Source: Balanoglossus misakiensis (taxonomy: Eukaryota > Hemichordata). From it: a stretch of 64,000 nucleotides of DNA. Shown one piece after another: positions 9,164-23,099 of this stretch. The stretch's first letter is position 1. Each line of letters begins with the position of its first letter. The position numbers were made by a program, and so were the translations under genes. Below the pieces are notes generated by a model, which was not told the DNA's origin, did not search any database, and was given only the letters and a program-made list of their open reading frames with translations. The stretch covers positions 2,480,001 through 2,544,000 of the forward strand of contig CM082590.2 in NCBI GenBank assembly GCA_040954595.2, read 5' to 3'.

Positions 9164-9347
9164 ATGGTAAAGAACGATTATTCATTTTGGTGATTTTTTT
9201 ACTCTCGTGTCTACAAGCGGGATGGAACTTGTGTGTGGTCGAACGTTGATTCACTATATATCAACATTTAAAATAACATACACAGTGTCTTGAATGAATC
9301 AAAATTAATGGAAAAAAGGCAAAAAGAGAGAGACTTTGTCCCTTTAA
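9164..9347 (-). mobile_element. Solo arm of the TTAA foldback element
   Basis: This stretch is a diverged copy of the reverse complement of the left arm of the element at 11098-11436. Shared pieces include GATTATTCATTTTGG, TTGATTCACTATA and AGAGACTTTGTCCCTTTAA, ending in TTAA. Only one of the two arms is present. It sits immediately upstream of the transposase-like gene's start region. Confidence 0.7.
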
Positions 9348-9671
9348 GTCAAAGGCTGATATTTCTCACTGTGTGTGACCAGGGTATCATTTTAAACACA
9401 GACTGGACTTTGACTACTGTGTCCAATGGAAAAAATACATCAGCATCTATGTCTGCAAAAAGGTGTCAAAACTGACATATCTTATCATGTATGTCATCAA
9501 ACTCAAAGGATAATATCTTCATTTTATGTGACCTGCCTGGTTAAAGTTTACCGCCAACATTTCACCATGCTTTACCCACCCACCCATGGCACAGTGTGTC
9601 AAATCCAATATTTGGTTCGATGAATGAACCATGAAAGTTTCCGAATTGGTACTACCCGAAAACTGCATGGC
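9348..9671. other. No feature recognised
   Basis: AT-rich sequence with no convincing open frame, splice pattern or repeat recognised by eye. Confidence 0.4.
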
Positions 9672-10285
9672 AAGCTAAATTTGGAATTTGGATGGGGTGG
9701 GGAGGTAAAGCTAACCTAACGTACAGTCGTTTAGATTTAACATTATGCCTGTGAGTTACATGTTAATATTTTCTGCATGTCTGTCGCGTACAATGCGTCG
9801 GTGCGGAAAAATGATCACAGGTACTATTCAGAAGAATTCCGCTGAATCATGGTGACGATGTGCATGGAAAAATCCTGATTATGATCTAACTGATAAACAA
9901 TAGCATGATAAAATATACACATTAACCAATGAATGAACCATCGTGAAGATTGTGCCCCAACACTTATTTAAGCTTTTATCATTATTATACCTTTGTCATT
10001 ACTAAATATATCAACAGCCCTGTACACCAAAGCTATCACCACATTTGTTAACCTTTATTACACCATTCATATGAAACCCTTCACCATCATCAACCTCTAT
10101 TATATTCATTGTTTTGGCCCATTATAATCTGTGTACCCTCAATTTTACCACAAACCATCACCACATTAGTTAACTGTTTATTAAACACTTCCACATGTGT
10201 TGCCCATTATTATACCATTGAAATTTATAAATCGATCATCATACCTATCATACAAGCAATTGCTGATTGCTGTTAACCCTTGTGT
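9672..10285 (+). repeat. Left copy of a dispersed direct repeat flanking the satellite region
   Basis: It begins AAGCTAAATTTGGAATTTGG followed by a G-rich patch. It contains CTGTCGCGTACAATG and ACACATTAACCAATGAAT, and continues into a low-complexity ATTATTACC-rich tail. The same order of blocks recurs in the same orientation at 32848-33545. The tail consists of ACC/ATT-rich degenerate repeats. Confidence 0.7.
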
Positions 10286-11097
10286 ACCACAAGCCATTAT
10301 CATGAAATAGGCAACATGAATTTCACATAACACAGTTTGTCAGCTCTGAGAATATTGTTCTCAGGACCATGTCCCACGCTTAATAAAAGTGTTGTGTATG
10401 TGGTACAGTTTAGATTCCTTGTCAGATTTCCCATAACACAGTTCGTGAGCCCCGAAAAGTACCATAACACAATTCTCATGAACATCTCCCATGATCAATA
10501 AAAGTGTTGTGTGTAGCATAGTCATTTTTCCGTTTGCTGTGACATTTGTCTCCGTGTGAGAGTTTAAGTAAATGTGGAAACACGCAATTTAGGCAACATC
10601 AATATCCCGTACAGAATTCAGTGTGTTTTGTTCGCATTTTTGGTTGCCATTTTGAAAATGAACAAAGGACTTTCCATTGACCAACACCCGTATGAATACG
10701 TCCAAATTACCCAACTTTAATATTCCTTAAATAATTGGTCAGCTGTGCAAATATTTTTCACCTGACCACTTCCTTTGCTAAGCAAGAGTGTTTTTTATGT
10801 AATAATATTAATATAATATTTATAACGTATGTAGCACATTAAATCTCAATGTGCTTTAAAGTTGTCCCATGGTCATTTGATTTAGGTCGTTGGACATAAA
10901 TATTCCATTCAACTCCCTGGGGAGCAAACAACATCTCACCATCTTTAGAAATGTCAAATTACAGTGCTTTTGGCCACGTATTAACCTGGGGATTTACAGT
11001 TAACTTTAAATACACATGCATATGCATTTAATCCCCATGTGACTATAAAACAGTTTGTAAATGTGAATATGTCCACATTACACAACTTGAATTTTAC

Positions 11098-11436
11098 TTA
11101 AAGGGACAAAGTGTCTCTCTCGCTGCCCTTTTTACCATTAATTATGTTTGATACAAGACATCGTTTATGTTGGCTGTATAGTGAATCAATGTTCGACCAA
11201 ACACAACTTCCACCCCACTTGTACACACAAGAATGAAAAAACTCGCCAAAATGAATAATCGGTGTTTACCATTTATTCATTTTTGCGAGATTTTTACTCT
11301 CAGATTCTACAAACGGGATGAAAGTTGTTGGTTGAATGTTGATTCACTATATAGCCACATGTAGAATAACATAAATGGGTTCATGTATCAAACTTAATTG
11401 AACAATGGTGGCGAAAGAGAGACTTTGCCCCTTTAA
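11098..11436. mobile_element. TTAA-flanked foldback element (two-arm copy)
   Basis: Two arms of about 165 bp meet near 11270 with almost no loop. The left end reads TTAA AGGGACAAAG and the right end CTTTGCCCCT TTAA. The copy at 9164-9347 is one arm only. The element has no coding capacity. TTAA at each end points to a TTAA-targeting transposase. Confidence 0.75.
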
Positions 11437-11639
11437 ACAATTGGTCAGCTCTGCGAATATAGTTCACCTGACCACTTCCTTTGCTAAGTAAGAGTGTTGT
11501 TTATATAATGATATCAATATAATATTTATTACTTATATAGCACATTACACAATAAATCTCAATGTGCTGCTTCAAAGTGTTTCCCATGGTAATTTGACCT
11601 AGGTCGGTGGACCTAAAATATTCCATCCCACTCCATGGG

Positions 11640-11860
11640 GAGCAAACAACAGCTCACATGTGCAGCTTTTATATCAGCACAGCAGACCTAAACATACTCA
11701 TTACAATATCGGATCCACCAAATTACCTTTTCTTATGGGCGGGGAGAGGCAAGGAGATGTAAACACCACAACACCACAACCATGCCAGGGATCAAACCCT
11801 TGATTCTTTGATTATGGGTCTGATGCTCTAACGACTGGACTATGACTTTATGTGGCACAA
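11640..11860 (-). mobile_element. tRNA-derived SINE fragment
   Basis: On the minus strand a tRNA-like head reads TAGTCCAGTCGTTAGAGC (11842-11825, A box), then an anticodon-loop-like CCCATAA, and GGTTTGATCC (11798-11789, B box). The two boxes have tRNA-like spacing. A non-tRNA body follows, with 'ggggagaggcaaggagatg' on the plus strand. The acceptor stem does not pair and the body continues past the tRNA part, so it is a SINE and not a tRNA gene. The anticodon position reads CAT, but I do not assign an ancestor. Confidence 0.65.
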
Positions 11861-12805
11861 TGACCTTTCCATTTAGTGCCTTGTTCAGCTCTCAGTCAGG
11901 GTTTAAGCAAATATGGAAACATGCATATTAGGCTCTTTGAATTTCCAAAAATTCAGTGTGTCAGCTCCCATTTCCCAAGACCAGTTCCCGTGCTAAATAA
12001 AAGTGCTGTGTGTGGCATAATCATTTTTCCGTCTGCTGTGACATTTGTCTCCCTGTGAGAGTTTAAGTAAATGTGGAGACACGCAAATTAGGCAATCCCA
12101 TATATCCCATACATAATTCAGTGTGTTTTGTTCACATTTTTGGTTTTTATTTTGAAAATGAACAAAGGAGTTTCCTATCATTGAGCAACTCACTCCATTA
12201 ACAGTTGCTCGATATGCAGGCTAACTTGCTAGATCACTAAAGACTTAAAGCATGTTGAGGTTGGTGCCCCAAACCCTCTTGAAGACAACTGGTTGCTAAC
12301 GATTGCCAATTAGGCAATTTGGATATTCTACACATAACACAGTTTGTCAACTTTGAGAATACTGTTCTCAATACTATTTCCCATGCTTAATAGAAGTGTT
12401 GAGTAACAGTATGTGGTAGAATGGCATTCCTATACGTTGCCTTCTTTTGCTCATTATCACGGTTTCAGTAAATTTAGAGACACGCAAGTTTAGCAGCTTG
12501 AATTTCTCATAACACAGTTTTGAGCTCCGAGAACACAGTTCTCATGAACATTTCCCATGCTCCATAAAAGTGTTGTGTATGTCTTACAATGATCTTTCCA
12601 TACGCTGCCTTGTATAGCTGCTGTTAATAATTCAAGTTAATGTGGAGACGTATTAGGCAACATCAACGTCCCATACATAACACAGTTTGTAGGTATGAAT
12701 ACATCCAAAATACCCAACTTTAATTTTCCTTAAAGAATTGGTCAGCTCTGCAAATATATTTCACCTGACCACTTCCTTAGCTAAGTAAGAGTGTTGTTTA
12801 TGTAA

Positions 12806-13441
12806 TATTATCATACATGCAACGCCTGTATTTAACACTTTCTATTGTTCTCGCCCCGAAGATATTTTACGGTATTTCACAATGTGAAAATATCGCGTCC
12901 ACGTCTCGGCGTGACAGTTCACTGCGCGCGCGAGCGACACACGGGGCATAGTGGAGAGGGGTGTTGTAAAATTCGGTTATTAGAAGCTGTAATAAAGTTT
13001 TCAAAGCTGGCGGTTTTGTCATGTTGAATGCATCATTTTTAGTTCTTCGAAATTCTCAATGCAAAATAATTGTTAACATGATATTTTGAAAGAGAACGTA
13101 GACAATTTTATTTAGAATGTGGATGTGCCCATCGTAATGAAAGCTGCCAACCCCCTTAAAATGATACTACGGCCCACACGTCATACGTCACAACATGGCT
13201 ACTGCCGTGATCCCAGCGCCCGGTTCAAATTTGAAATTGTTTTTCTCGGCGCATTTCTGCAAATCGTACTGTTTTATAGGTAGGCATGTATGATAAAGAG
13301 GTTATTACACGAATTTTGGTCGATAACGCGACGCATTCTCGTGATGTCTGTATTTTGACTCGTTGCGAAGCGCAACTCATCAAAATACGGACATCACTCG
13401 AATACGACGCGTTATCGACCAAAATTCGTGTAATAACCCCT
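12806..13441. mobile_element. Inserted element ending in a 139-bp palindrome
   Basis: It interrupts a repeat block that reads continuously in the copies at 10790 and 11490: the block stops at '..tgtaatatta' and resumes at 'aatattaatataatattt'. This implies an insertion of about 635 bp with a short AT-rich duplication. The right end (13300-13438) is a hairpin with arms of about 65 bp, GGTTATTACACG.. to ..CGTGTAATAACC, around GTTGCGAAGCGCAAC. The left part is GC-richer (CGCGCGCGAGCG near 12926). Confidence 0.6.
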
Positions 13442-16429
13442 AAATATTAATATAATATTTATAACTTATGTAGCACATTAAATCTCAACATGCTTTAAAG
13501 TTGTCCCATGGTAATTTGACCTAGGTCGTTGGACCTTACTATTCCATTCAACTCCCTGGGGAGCAAACAACATCTCACCATCATTAGAAATGTCAAATTA
13601 CAGTGCTTTTGGCCACGTATTAACCTGGGGATTTACAATCAACTTTAAATCCACATATGCACCATATTCCAATGTCAATGTGAAGGGCTTGAAATACCAT
13701 CTACCCTGATGCATCATCAAGTTTGTTTCGACAACTTTAAATCCCCTTCAGCAAGCATTTTATACCCATGTCAAAGTGCAGAGCTTGCATCACCATCTAT
13801 CCTGATGCATCATCAAGCTGCTTCGCCATTTGCCCTGATGCAAAGAATCAGATATAGTGTCACCATTGCATTAGCAATGTCAAATTACAGTGCTTTTGGC
13901 CAGGCATTAACCTGGGGATTTACAATCAACTTTAAATCCCCATATGCACTATATTCCAATGTCAATGTGAAGGGCTTGAAATACCATCTACCCTGATGCA
14001 TCATCAAGTTTGTTTCGACAACTTTAAATCCCCCTCAGCAAGCATTTTATACCCATGTCAAAGTGCAGAGCTTGCATCACCATCTATCCTGATGCATCAT
14101 CAAGCTGCTTCGCCATTTACCCTGATGCAAAGAATCAGATATAGTGTCACCATTGCATTAGCAATGTCAAATTACACTGCTTTTGGCCATGTATTAACAT
14201 CGGGATTTATAATCAACTTGAAATCCCCATATGCTTTTTATACCCATGTCAAAGCGAAGTGTTTGCATCACTATCTACAGTAATGCATCGTCAAGCATGC
14301 TTCGCCATTTGCCGTAATGCAAAGAATCAGATTCAATGTCACCATTGCATTCGCAATGTCAAATTACTGTGCTTTTGGCCACATATTAACCTGGCGATTT
14401 ACAGTCAACTTTAAACATCAGTGCATATGCATTAAATACACATGTCAAAGTGCAGTGTCTCCATCACCATTGATCCTGATGCATCATCAAGCATGCTTCG
14501 TTATATGCCCTGGTGCAAAGAATCAGATTTAGTATCACAGTAGCATTAGCCATGTCAAATTACAGTGCTTTTGGCTATGTATTAACCTAGGGATTTACAC
14601 TCAACTTTAAATCCCCATATGCATTATATGCCAATGTCAATGTGAAGGGCTTGAAATACCATCTACCCTGATGCATCATCAAGTTTGTTTCGCCATTAAC
14701 CCTGATGCAAATAATCAGTGTCACCATAGCATTAGCAATGTCAATTTACTGAGCGTTTGGCCATGTATTAACTTGGGGGTTTACAATCAACTTTAAATCC
14801 CCATATGCATTATATTGCAATGTTAACTTGAACGGCTTGAAACACCATCTATACTGATGCATCATCAAGCTTTCTTTACAATTTACCCTGATGCAAAGAA
14901 TCAGATTTAGTGTCGCCATAGCATTAGCAATGGCAAATAAAAGTGTTTTCGGCCACATATTAACCCAGGGATTTATAATCAACTTGAAATCCCCATATGA
15001 ATTTTATACCCATGTCAAAGCGAAGTGCTTGCATCAATATCTACCGTGATGCATCATCAAGCTTGCTTCGCCATTTGCCCTAATGCAAAGAATCAGATTC
15101 AATGTCACTGTAGCATTAGCAATGTCAAATTACAGTTCGTTTGGCCGTATACTAACCTGGGGATTTACAATCAACTTTAAATCCCCATATGCATTATATT
15201 CTAATGTCAATGTGAAGGGCTTGAAACACCATCTATCCTGATGCATCATCAAGCTTGCTTCACCATTTTCCCTGATGCAAAGAATCAGATTTAGTGTCAC
15301 GGTAGCATTAGCAAATCCCCATATGCATTTAACACCCACGTCAAAGTGAAGTGTTTGCATCCCTATCTACCGTGATGCATCATCAAGCTTGCATCGCCAT
15401 TTACCCTGATGCAAAGAATCAGATTCAATATCATCGTTGCATTAGCAATGTCAAATTACAGTGCTTATGGCCACGTATTAACCTGGGAATTTACAGACAA
15501 CTTTAAATACCCATGCATATGCATTAAATACCTATGTCAAAGTGCAGAGCTTGCATCACCATCTATCCTGATGCATCATCAAGCTGCTTCGCCATTTGCC
15601 CTGATGCAAAGAATCACATTCAATGTCACTATTGCATTAGCAATTTTAAATTACAGTGTTTTTGGCCATGTATTAACCTAGGGATTTGCAATTAACTTTA
15701 AATCCCCATATGCGTTATATTCCAATGTCAAGTGAAGGGCTTGAAACACCATCTATCCTGATGCATCATCAAGCTTGCTTCACAATTTACCCTGATGCAA
15801 AAAAATCACATTCAGCGTCACCATTTCATTAGCAAGGTCAAATTACAGTGATTATGGCCACGTATTAACCTGGGGATTTACAGACAACATTAAATACCCA
15901 TGCATATACATTAAATACCTATGACAAAGTTCAGAGCTTGCATCACCATCTACTCTGATGCATCATCAAGCTTGCATCGCCATTCCCCCTAATGCAAAGA
16001 ATCAGATTCAATGTCACCCTTGCATTAGCAATTTTAAATTACAGTGCTTTTGGACATGTATTAACCTAGGGATTTTCAATCAACTTTAAATCCCCATATG
16101 CGTTATATTCCATTGTCAATGTGAAGGGCTTGAAACACCATCTGTCCTGATGCATCATCAAGCTTGCTTCACAATTTACCCCGATGGAAAGAATCAGATT
16201 TAATGTCACGGTAGCATTAGCAATGTCAAACTACAGTGCTTATGGCCACGTATCAACCTGGGGATTTACAATCAACTTTAAATCCCCATATGCGTTATAT
16301 TCCAATGTCAATGTGAAGGGCTTGAAATACCATCTACCCTGATCCATCATCAAGCTGCTTCCCCATTTGCCCTGATGCAAAGAATCAGATATAATGTCAA
16401 CATGGCATTAGCAATGTCAAATTACAGTG

Positions 16430-19400
16430 CTTTTGGACACGTATTAACACAGGGATTTATAATCTACTTGAAATCCCTATATGCTTTTTATACCCATGTC
16501 TAAGCGAAGTGTTTGCATCACTATCTACTGTGATGCATCATCAAGCATGCTTCGCCATTTACGCTGATGCAAAGAATCAGATTCAATGTCACCATTGCAT
16601 TAGCAATGTCAAATTACAGTGCTTTTGGCCATGTATAAACATCGGGATTTATTATCAACTTGAAATCCCCATATGCTTTTTATACCCATGTCAAAGCGAA
16701 GTGTTTGCATCACTATCTACAGTAATGCATCGTCAAGCATGCTTCGCCATTTGCCCTAATGCAAAGAATCACATTAAATGTCACTGTTGCATTCGCAATG
16801 TCAAATTACTGTGCTTTTGGCCACGTATTAACCTGGCGATTTACAGTCAACTTTAAATCCCCATATGCATTATATTCCAATGTCAATGTGAAGGGCTTGA
16901 AAAACCATCTACCCTGATGCATCATCAAGTTTGTTTCGCCATTAACCCTGATGCAAATAATCAGTGTCACCATAGCATTAGCAATGGCAAATAAAAGTGC
17001 TTTCGGCCACATATTAACCCAGGGATTTATAATCAACTTGAAATCCCCATATGAATTTTATACCTATGTCAAAGCGAAGTGCTTGCATCAATATCTACCG
17101 TGATGCATCATCAAGCTTGCTTCGCCATTTGCCCTAATGCAAAGAATCAGATTCAATGTCACTGTAGCATTAGCAATGTCAAATTACAGTTCATTTGGCC
17201 GTTTACTAACCTGGGGATTTACAATCAACTTTAAATCCCCATATGCATTATATTCTAATGTCAATGTGAAGGGCTTGAAACACCATCTATCCTGATGCAT
17301 CATCAAGCTTGCTTCACCATTTTCCCTGATGCAAAGAATCAGATTTAGTATCACGGTAGCATTAGCAATGTCAAATTACAGTGCCTATGGCCACGTATTA
17401 ACCTCGGGATGTACGGACAACTTTAAATACCCTTGCATATACATTTAATACCTATGTCAAAATGCAGAGCTTGCATCACCATATACTCCAATGCATTATT
17501 AAGCTTGCTTCACCATTTTCCCTGATGCAAAGAATCAGATTAAATGTCACCGTTGTATTAGCAATGTCAAATTAAAGTGCTTTTGGACTTGTATTAACCC
17601 AGGGATTTACAGTCAACTTTTAATCCCCCTGTATACATTTTAAACCCCGGTGTCAAAGTTTAGTGATTGCATCACCATTGACCCTGGTGCATCATCAAGC
17701 ATTCTTCAGAATTTGCCCTGATGCAAAGAATCAGATTCAATGTCACCCTTGCATTAGCAATTTTAAATTACAGTGCTTTTGGACATGTATTAACCTAGGG
17801 ATTTACAGTCAACATTAAATACCCATGCACATGCATTAAATACCTATGTCAAAATGCATAGCTTGCATCACCATCTACTCCAATGCATCATTAAGCTTGC
17901 TTAGCCATTTCCCCTAATGCAAAGAATTACATTCAATGTCACCATTTCATTAGCAATGTCAAATTACAGTGCTTTTGGATGCGTATTAACCCAAGGATTT
18001 GTAATCAACTTGAAATCCCTATATGCATTTAATACCCATGTCAAAGTGAACTGTTTGCATCACTATCTACCGTGATGCATCATCAAGCCTGCATCGCCAT
18101 TTACCCTTATGCATAGAATCAGATTCAATGTCACCGTTGCATTAGCAATGTCAAATAAAAGTGCTTTTGGCCATTATTAACCTAGGGATTTACAATCAAC
18201 TTTAAATCCCCATATGCATTATATTCAAAAGACAATGTGAAGGGCTTGGAACACCATCTATCCTGATGCATCATCACGTTTGCTTCACCATTTATCCATA
18301 TTCAATGTCACCCTTGCATTAGTAATTTTAAATTACAGTGCTTTTGGCCATGTATTAACCTCGGGATTTAGAGTCAACTTTAAATATCAATGCGCATGCA
18401 TTAAATACCCATGTCAAAGTGAAGTGTTTGCATCACTATCTACTGAGATGCATCATCAAGCTTGCATCGCCATTTACCCTGATGCAAAGACTCAGATTCA
18501 ATATCATCGTTGCATTAGCAATGTCAAATTACAGTGCTTATGGCCACGTATTAACCTGAGGATTTACAGTCAACATCAAATACCCATGCATATGCATTAA
18601 ATACCTATGTCAAAGTGCAGAGCTTGCATCACCATCTACTCTGATGCATTATTAAGCTTGCTTCACCATTTTCCCTGATGCAAAGAATCAGATTAAATGT
18701 CACCGTTGTATTAGCAATGTCAAATTAAAGTGCTTTTGGACTTGTATTAACCCAGGGATTTACAGTCAACTTTTAATCCCCCTGTATACATTTTAAACCC
18801 CGGTGTCAAAGTTTAGTGATTGCATCACCATTGACCCTGGTGCATCATCAAGCATTCTTCAGAATTTGCCCTGATGCAAAGAATCAGATTCAATATCACC
18901 CTTGCATTAGCAATTTTAAATTACAGTGCTTTTGGACATGTATTAACCTGGGGATTTACAGTCAACATTAAATACCCATGCATAGGCGTTAAATACCTAT
19001 GTCACAATGCATAGCTTGCATCACCATCTACTCTGATGCACCATTATGCTCGCTACGCCATTTCCCCTAATGCAAAGAATGACATTCAATGTCACCATTG
19101 CATTTGCAATTGTAAATTACAGTGCTTTTGGCCATGTATTAACCTAGGGATTTTCAATCAACTTTAAATCCCCATATGCGTTATATTCCATTGTCAATGT
19201 GAAGGGCTTGAAACACCATCTGTCCTGATGCATCATCAAGCTTGCTTCACAATTTACCCCGATGGAAAGAATCAGATTTAATGTCATGGTAGCATTAGCA
19301 ATGTCAAACTACAGTGCTTATGGCCACCTATCAACCTGGGGATTTACAATCAACTTTAAATCCCCATATGCGTTATATTCCAATGTCAATGTGAAGGGCT

Positions 19401-22400
19401 TGAAATACCATCTACCCTGATGCATCATCAAGTTTGTTTTGACAACTTTAAATCCCCTTCAGCATGCATTTAATCCCCATGTCAAAGTGCAGAGCTTGCA
19501 TCACCATCTATCCTGATGCATCATCAAGCTGCTTCGCCATTTGCCCTGATGCAAAGAATCAGATATAGTGTCACCATTGCATAAGCAATGTCAAATTACA
19601 GTGCTTTTGGACACGTATTAACACAGGGATTTATAATCTATTTGAAATCCCTATATGCTTTTTATACCCATGTCTAAGCGAAGTGTTTGCATCACTATCT
19701 ACTGTGATGCATCGTCAAGCATGCTTCGCCATTTGCCTTAATGCAAAGAATCAGATTAAATGTCACTGTTGCATTCGCAATGTCAAATTACTGTGCTTTT
19801 GGCCACGTATTAACCTGGCGATTTACAGTCAACTTTAAACATCTGTGCATATGCATTAAATACGCATGTCAAAGTGCAGTGTCTCCATCACCATTGATCC
19901 TGATGCATCACCAAGCATGCTTCGCTATATGCCCTGATGCAAAGAATCAGATTTAGTATCACAGTAGCATTAGCCATGTCAAATTACAGTGCTTTTGGCT
20001 ATGTATTAACCTGGGGATTTACAATCAACTTTAAATCCCCATATGCATTATATTCCAATGTCAATGTGAAGGGCTTGAAATACCATCTACCCTGATGCAT
20101 CATCAAGTTTGTTTCGCCATTAACCCTGATGCAAATAATCAGTGTCACCATAGCATCAGCAATGTCAAATTACTGAGCATTTGGCCATGTATTAACTTGC
20201 GGGTTTATAATCAACTTCAAATCCCCATATGCATTATATTGCAATGTTAACTTGAACGGCTTGAAACACCATCTATACTGATGCATCATCAAGCTTTCTT
20301 CACAATTTACCCTGATGCAAAGAATCAGATTTAGTGTCGCCATAGCATTAGCAATGGCAAATAAAAGTGCTTTCAGCCACATATTAACCCAGGGATTTAT
20401 AATCAACTTGAAATCCCTATATGAATTTTATAACTATGTCAAAGCGAAGTGCTTGCATCAATATCTACCGTGATGCATCATCAAGCTTGCTTCGCCATTT
20501 GCCCTAATGCAAAGAATCAGATTCAATGTCACTGTTGCATTAGCAATGTCAAATTATAGTGCGTTTGGCCGTATACTAACCTGGGGATTTACAATCAACT
20601 TTAAATCCCCATATGCATTATATTCTAATATCAATGTGAAGGGCTTGAAACACCATCTATCATGATGCAACATCAAGCTTGCTTCACCATTTTCCCTGAT
20701 GCAAAAAATCAGATTTAGTGTCATGGTAGCATTAGCAAATCCCCATATGCATTTGATACCCATGTCAAAGTGAAGTGTTTGCATCACTATCTACCGTGAT
20801 GCATCATCAAGCTTGCATCGCCATTCACCCTTATGCAAAGAATCAGATTCAATGTCACCGTTGCATTAGCAATGTCAAATTACAGTGCTTATGGCCACGT
20901 ATTAACCTGAGGATTTAGTCAACATTAAATACCCATGCATATCCATTAAATACCTATGTCAAAGTGCAGAGCTTGCATCACCATTTACTCTGATGCACCA
21001 TTAGGCTTGCTACGCCATTTCCCCTAATGCAAAGAATCACTTTCAATGTCACCATTGCATTAGCAATTTTAAATTACAGTGTTTTTGGCCATGTATTAAC
21101 CTATGGATTTGCAATTAACTTTAAATCCCCATATGCGTTATATTCCAATGTCAAGTGAAGGGCTTGAAACACCATCTATCCTGATGCATCATCAAGCTTG
21201 CTTCACAATTTACCCTGATGCAAAAAATCACATTCAGCGTCACCATTTCATTAGCAATGTCAAATTACAGTGCTTATTGCCACGTATTAACCTGGGAATT
21301 TACAGACAACTTTAAATACCCATGCATATACATTAAATACCTATGTCAAAGTGCAGAGCTTGCATCACCATTTACTCTGATGCACCATTAGGCTTGCTAC
21401 GCCATTTCCCCTAATGCAAAGAATCACATTCAATGTAACCATTGCATTAGCAATTTTAAATTACAGTGTTTTTGGCCATGTATTAACCTATGGATTTGCA
21501 ATTAACTTTAAATCCCCATATGCGTTATATTCCAATGTCAAGTGAAGGGCTTGAAACACCATCTATCCTGATGCATCATCAAGCTTGCTTCACAATTTAC
21601 CCTGATGCAAAAAATCACATTCAGCGTCACCATTTCATTAGCAATGTCAAATTACAGTGCTTATTGCCACGTATTAACCTGGGAATTTACAGACAACTTT
21701 AAATACCCATGCATATACATTAAATACCTATGTCAAAGTGCAGAGCTTGCATCACCATCTACTCTGATGCATCATTAGGTTTGCATCGCCATTCCCCCTA
21801 ATGCAAAGAATCAGATTCAATGTCACCCTTGCATTAGCAATTTTAAATTACAGTGCTTTTGGACATGTATTAACCTAGGGATTTTCAATCAACTTTAAAT
21901 CTCCATATGCGTTATATTCCATTGTAAATGTGAAGGGCTTGAAACACCATCTGTCCTGATGCATCATCAAGCTTGCTTCACAATTTACCCCGATGGAAAG
22001 AATCAGATTTAATGTCACGGTAGCATTAGCAATGTCAAACTACAGTGCTTATGGCCACGTATCAACCTGGGGATTTACAATCAACTTTAAATCCCCATAT
22101 GCGTTATATTCCAATGTCAATGTGAAGGGCTTGAAATACCATCTACCCTGATGCATCATCAAGTTTGTTTTGACAACTTTAAATCCCCCTCAGCATGCAT
22201 TTAATCCCCATGTCAAAGTGCAGAGCTTGCATCACCATCTATCCTGATGCATCATCAAGCTGCTTCGCCATTTGCCCTGATGCAAAGAATCAGATATAGT
22301 GTCACCATTGCATAAGCAATGTCAAATTATAGTGCTTTTGGACACGTATTAACACAGGGATTTATAATCTATTTGAAATCCCTATATGCTTTTTATACCC

Positions 22401-23090
22401 ATGTCTAAGCGAAGTGTTTGCATCACTATCTACTGTGATGCATCGTCAAGCATGCTTCGCCATTTGCCTTAATGCAAAGAATCAGATTAAATGTCACTGT
22501 TGCATTCGCAATGTCAAATTACTGTGCTTTTGGCCACGTATTAACCTGGCGATTTACAGTCAACTTTAAACATCTGTGCATATGCATTAAATACGCATGT
22601 CAAAGTGCAGTGTCTCCATCACCATTGATCCTGATGCATCACCAAGCATGCTTCGCTATATGCCCTGATGCAAAGAATCAGATTTAGTATCACAGTAGCA
22701 TTAGCCATGTCAAATTACAGTGCTTTTGGCTATGTATTAACCTGGGGATTTACAATCAACTTTAAATCCCCATATGCATTATATTCCAATGTCAATGTGA
22801 AGGGCTTGAAATGCCATCTACCCTGATGCATCATCAAGTTTGTTTCGCCATTAACCCTGATGCAAATAATCAGTGTCACCATAGCATCAGCAATGTTAAA
22901 TTACTGAGCATTTGGCCATGTATTAACTTGCGGGTTTACAATCAACTTTAAATCCCCATATGCATTATATTGCAATGTTAACTTGAACGGCTTGAAACAC
23001 CATCTATACTGTTGCATCATCAAGCTTTCTTCACAATTTACCCTGATGCAAAGAATCAGATTCAATGTCACCATTGCATTAGCAATGTCA
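16430..23090. repeat. Higher-order repeat, copy 1
   Basis: The block matches 23100-29200 monomer by monomer: offset 6671 bp up to about 18.6 kb, 7059 bp from about 19.0 to 21.1 kb, and 6674 bp after 21.49 kb. The changes are explained by a 388-bp (two-monomer) gain in copy 2 near 25.3-25.7 kb and a 387-bp gain in copy 1 (21103 duplicated at 21490). A further internal copy places 19741-19956 again at 22472-22687. Confidence 0.8.
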
Positions 23091-23099
23091 AAATACAGT

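Larger units (their letters stand above)
10300..12740. repeat. Degenerate duplicated block around 'ACACAGTTTGTCAGCT'
   Basis: Short segments recur in the same orientation: 'ataacacagtttgtcagctc', 'aataaaagtgttgtgt' and 'gcaacatcaatatcc' occur near 10320-10410, 10435-10520, 11950-12020, 12335-12400 and 12510-12580. The stretch 10505-10690 is closely repeated at 12005-12184. The block 10735-11000 recurs at 11440-11650 and 13441-13640. It looks like several rounds of segmental duplication, interrupted by a foldback element and a SINE. Confidence 0.6.

Noticed and set aside
8411-9249. Open frames in intron 1 and opposite exon 1
   Set aside because: They overlap the well-supported exon 1 on the other strand or lie in the intron, and carry no motifs.
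11770-11850. A functional tRNA gene
   Set aside because: The A and B boxes are present, but the acceptor stem does not pair and the sequence continues into a SINE body.
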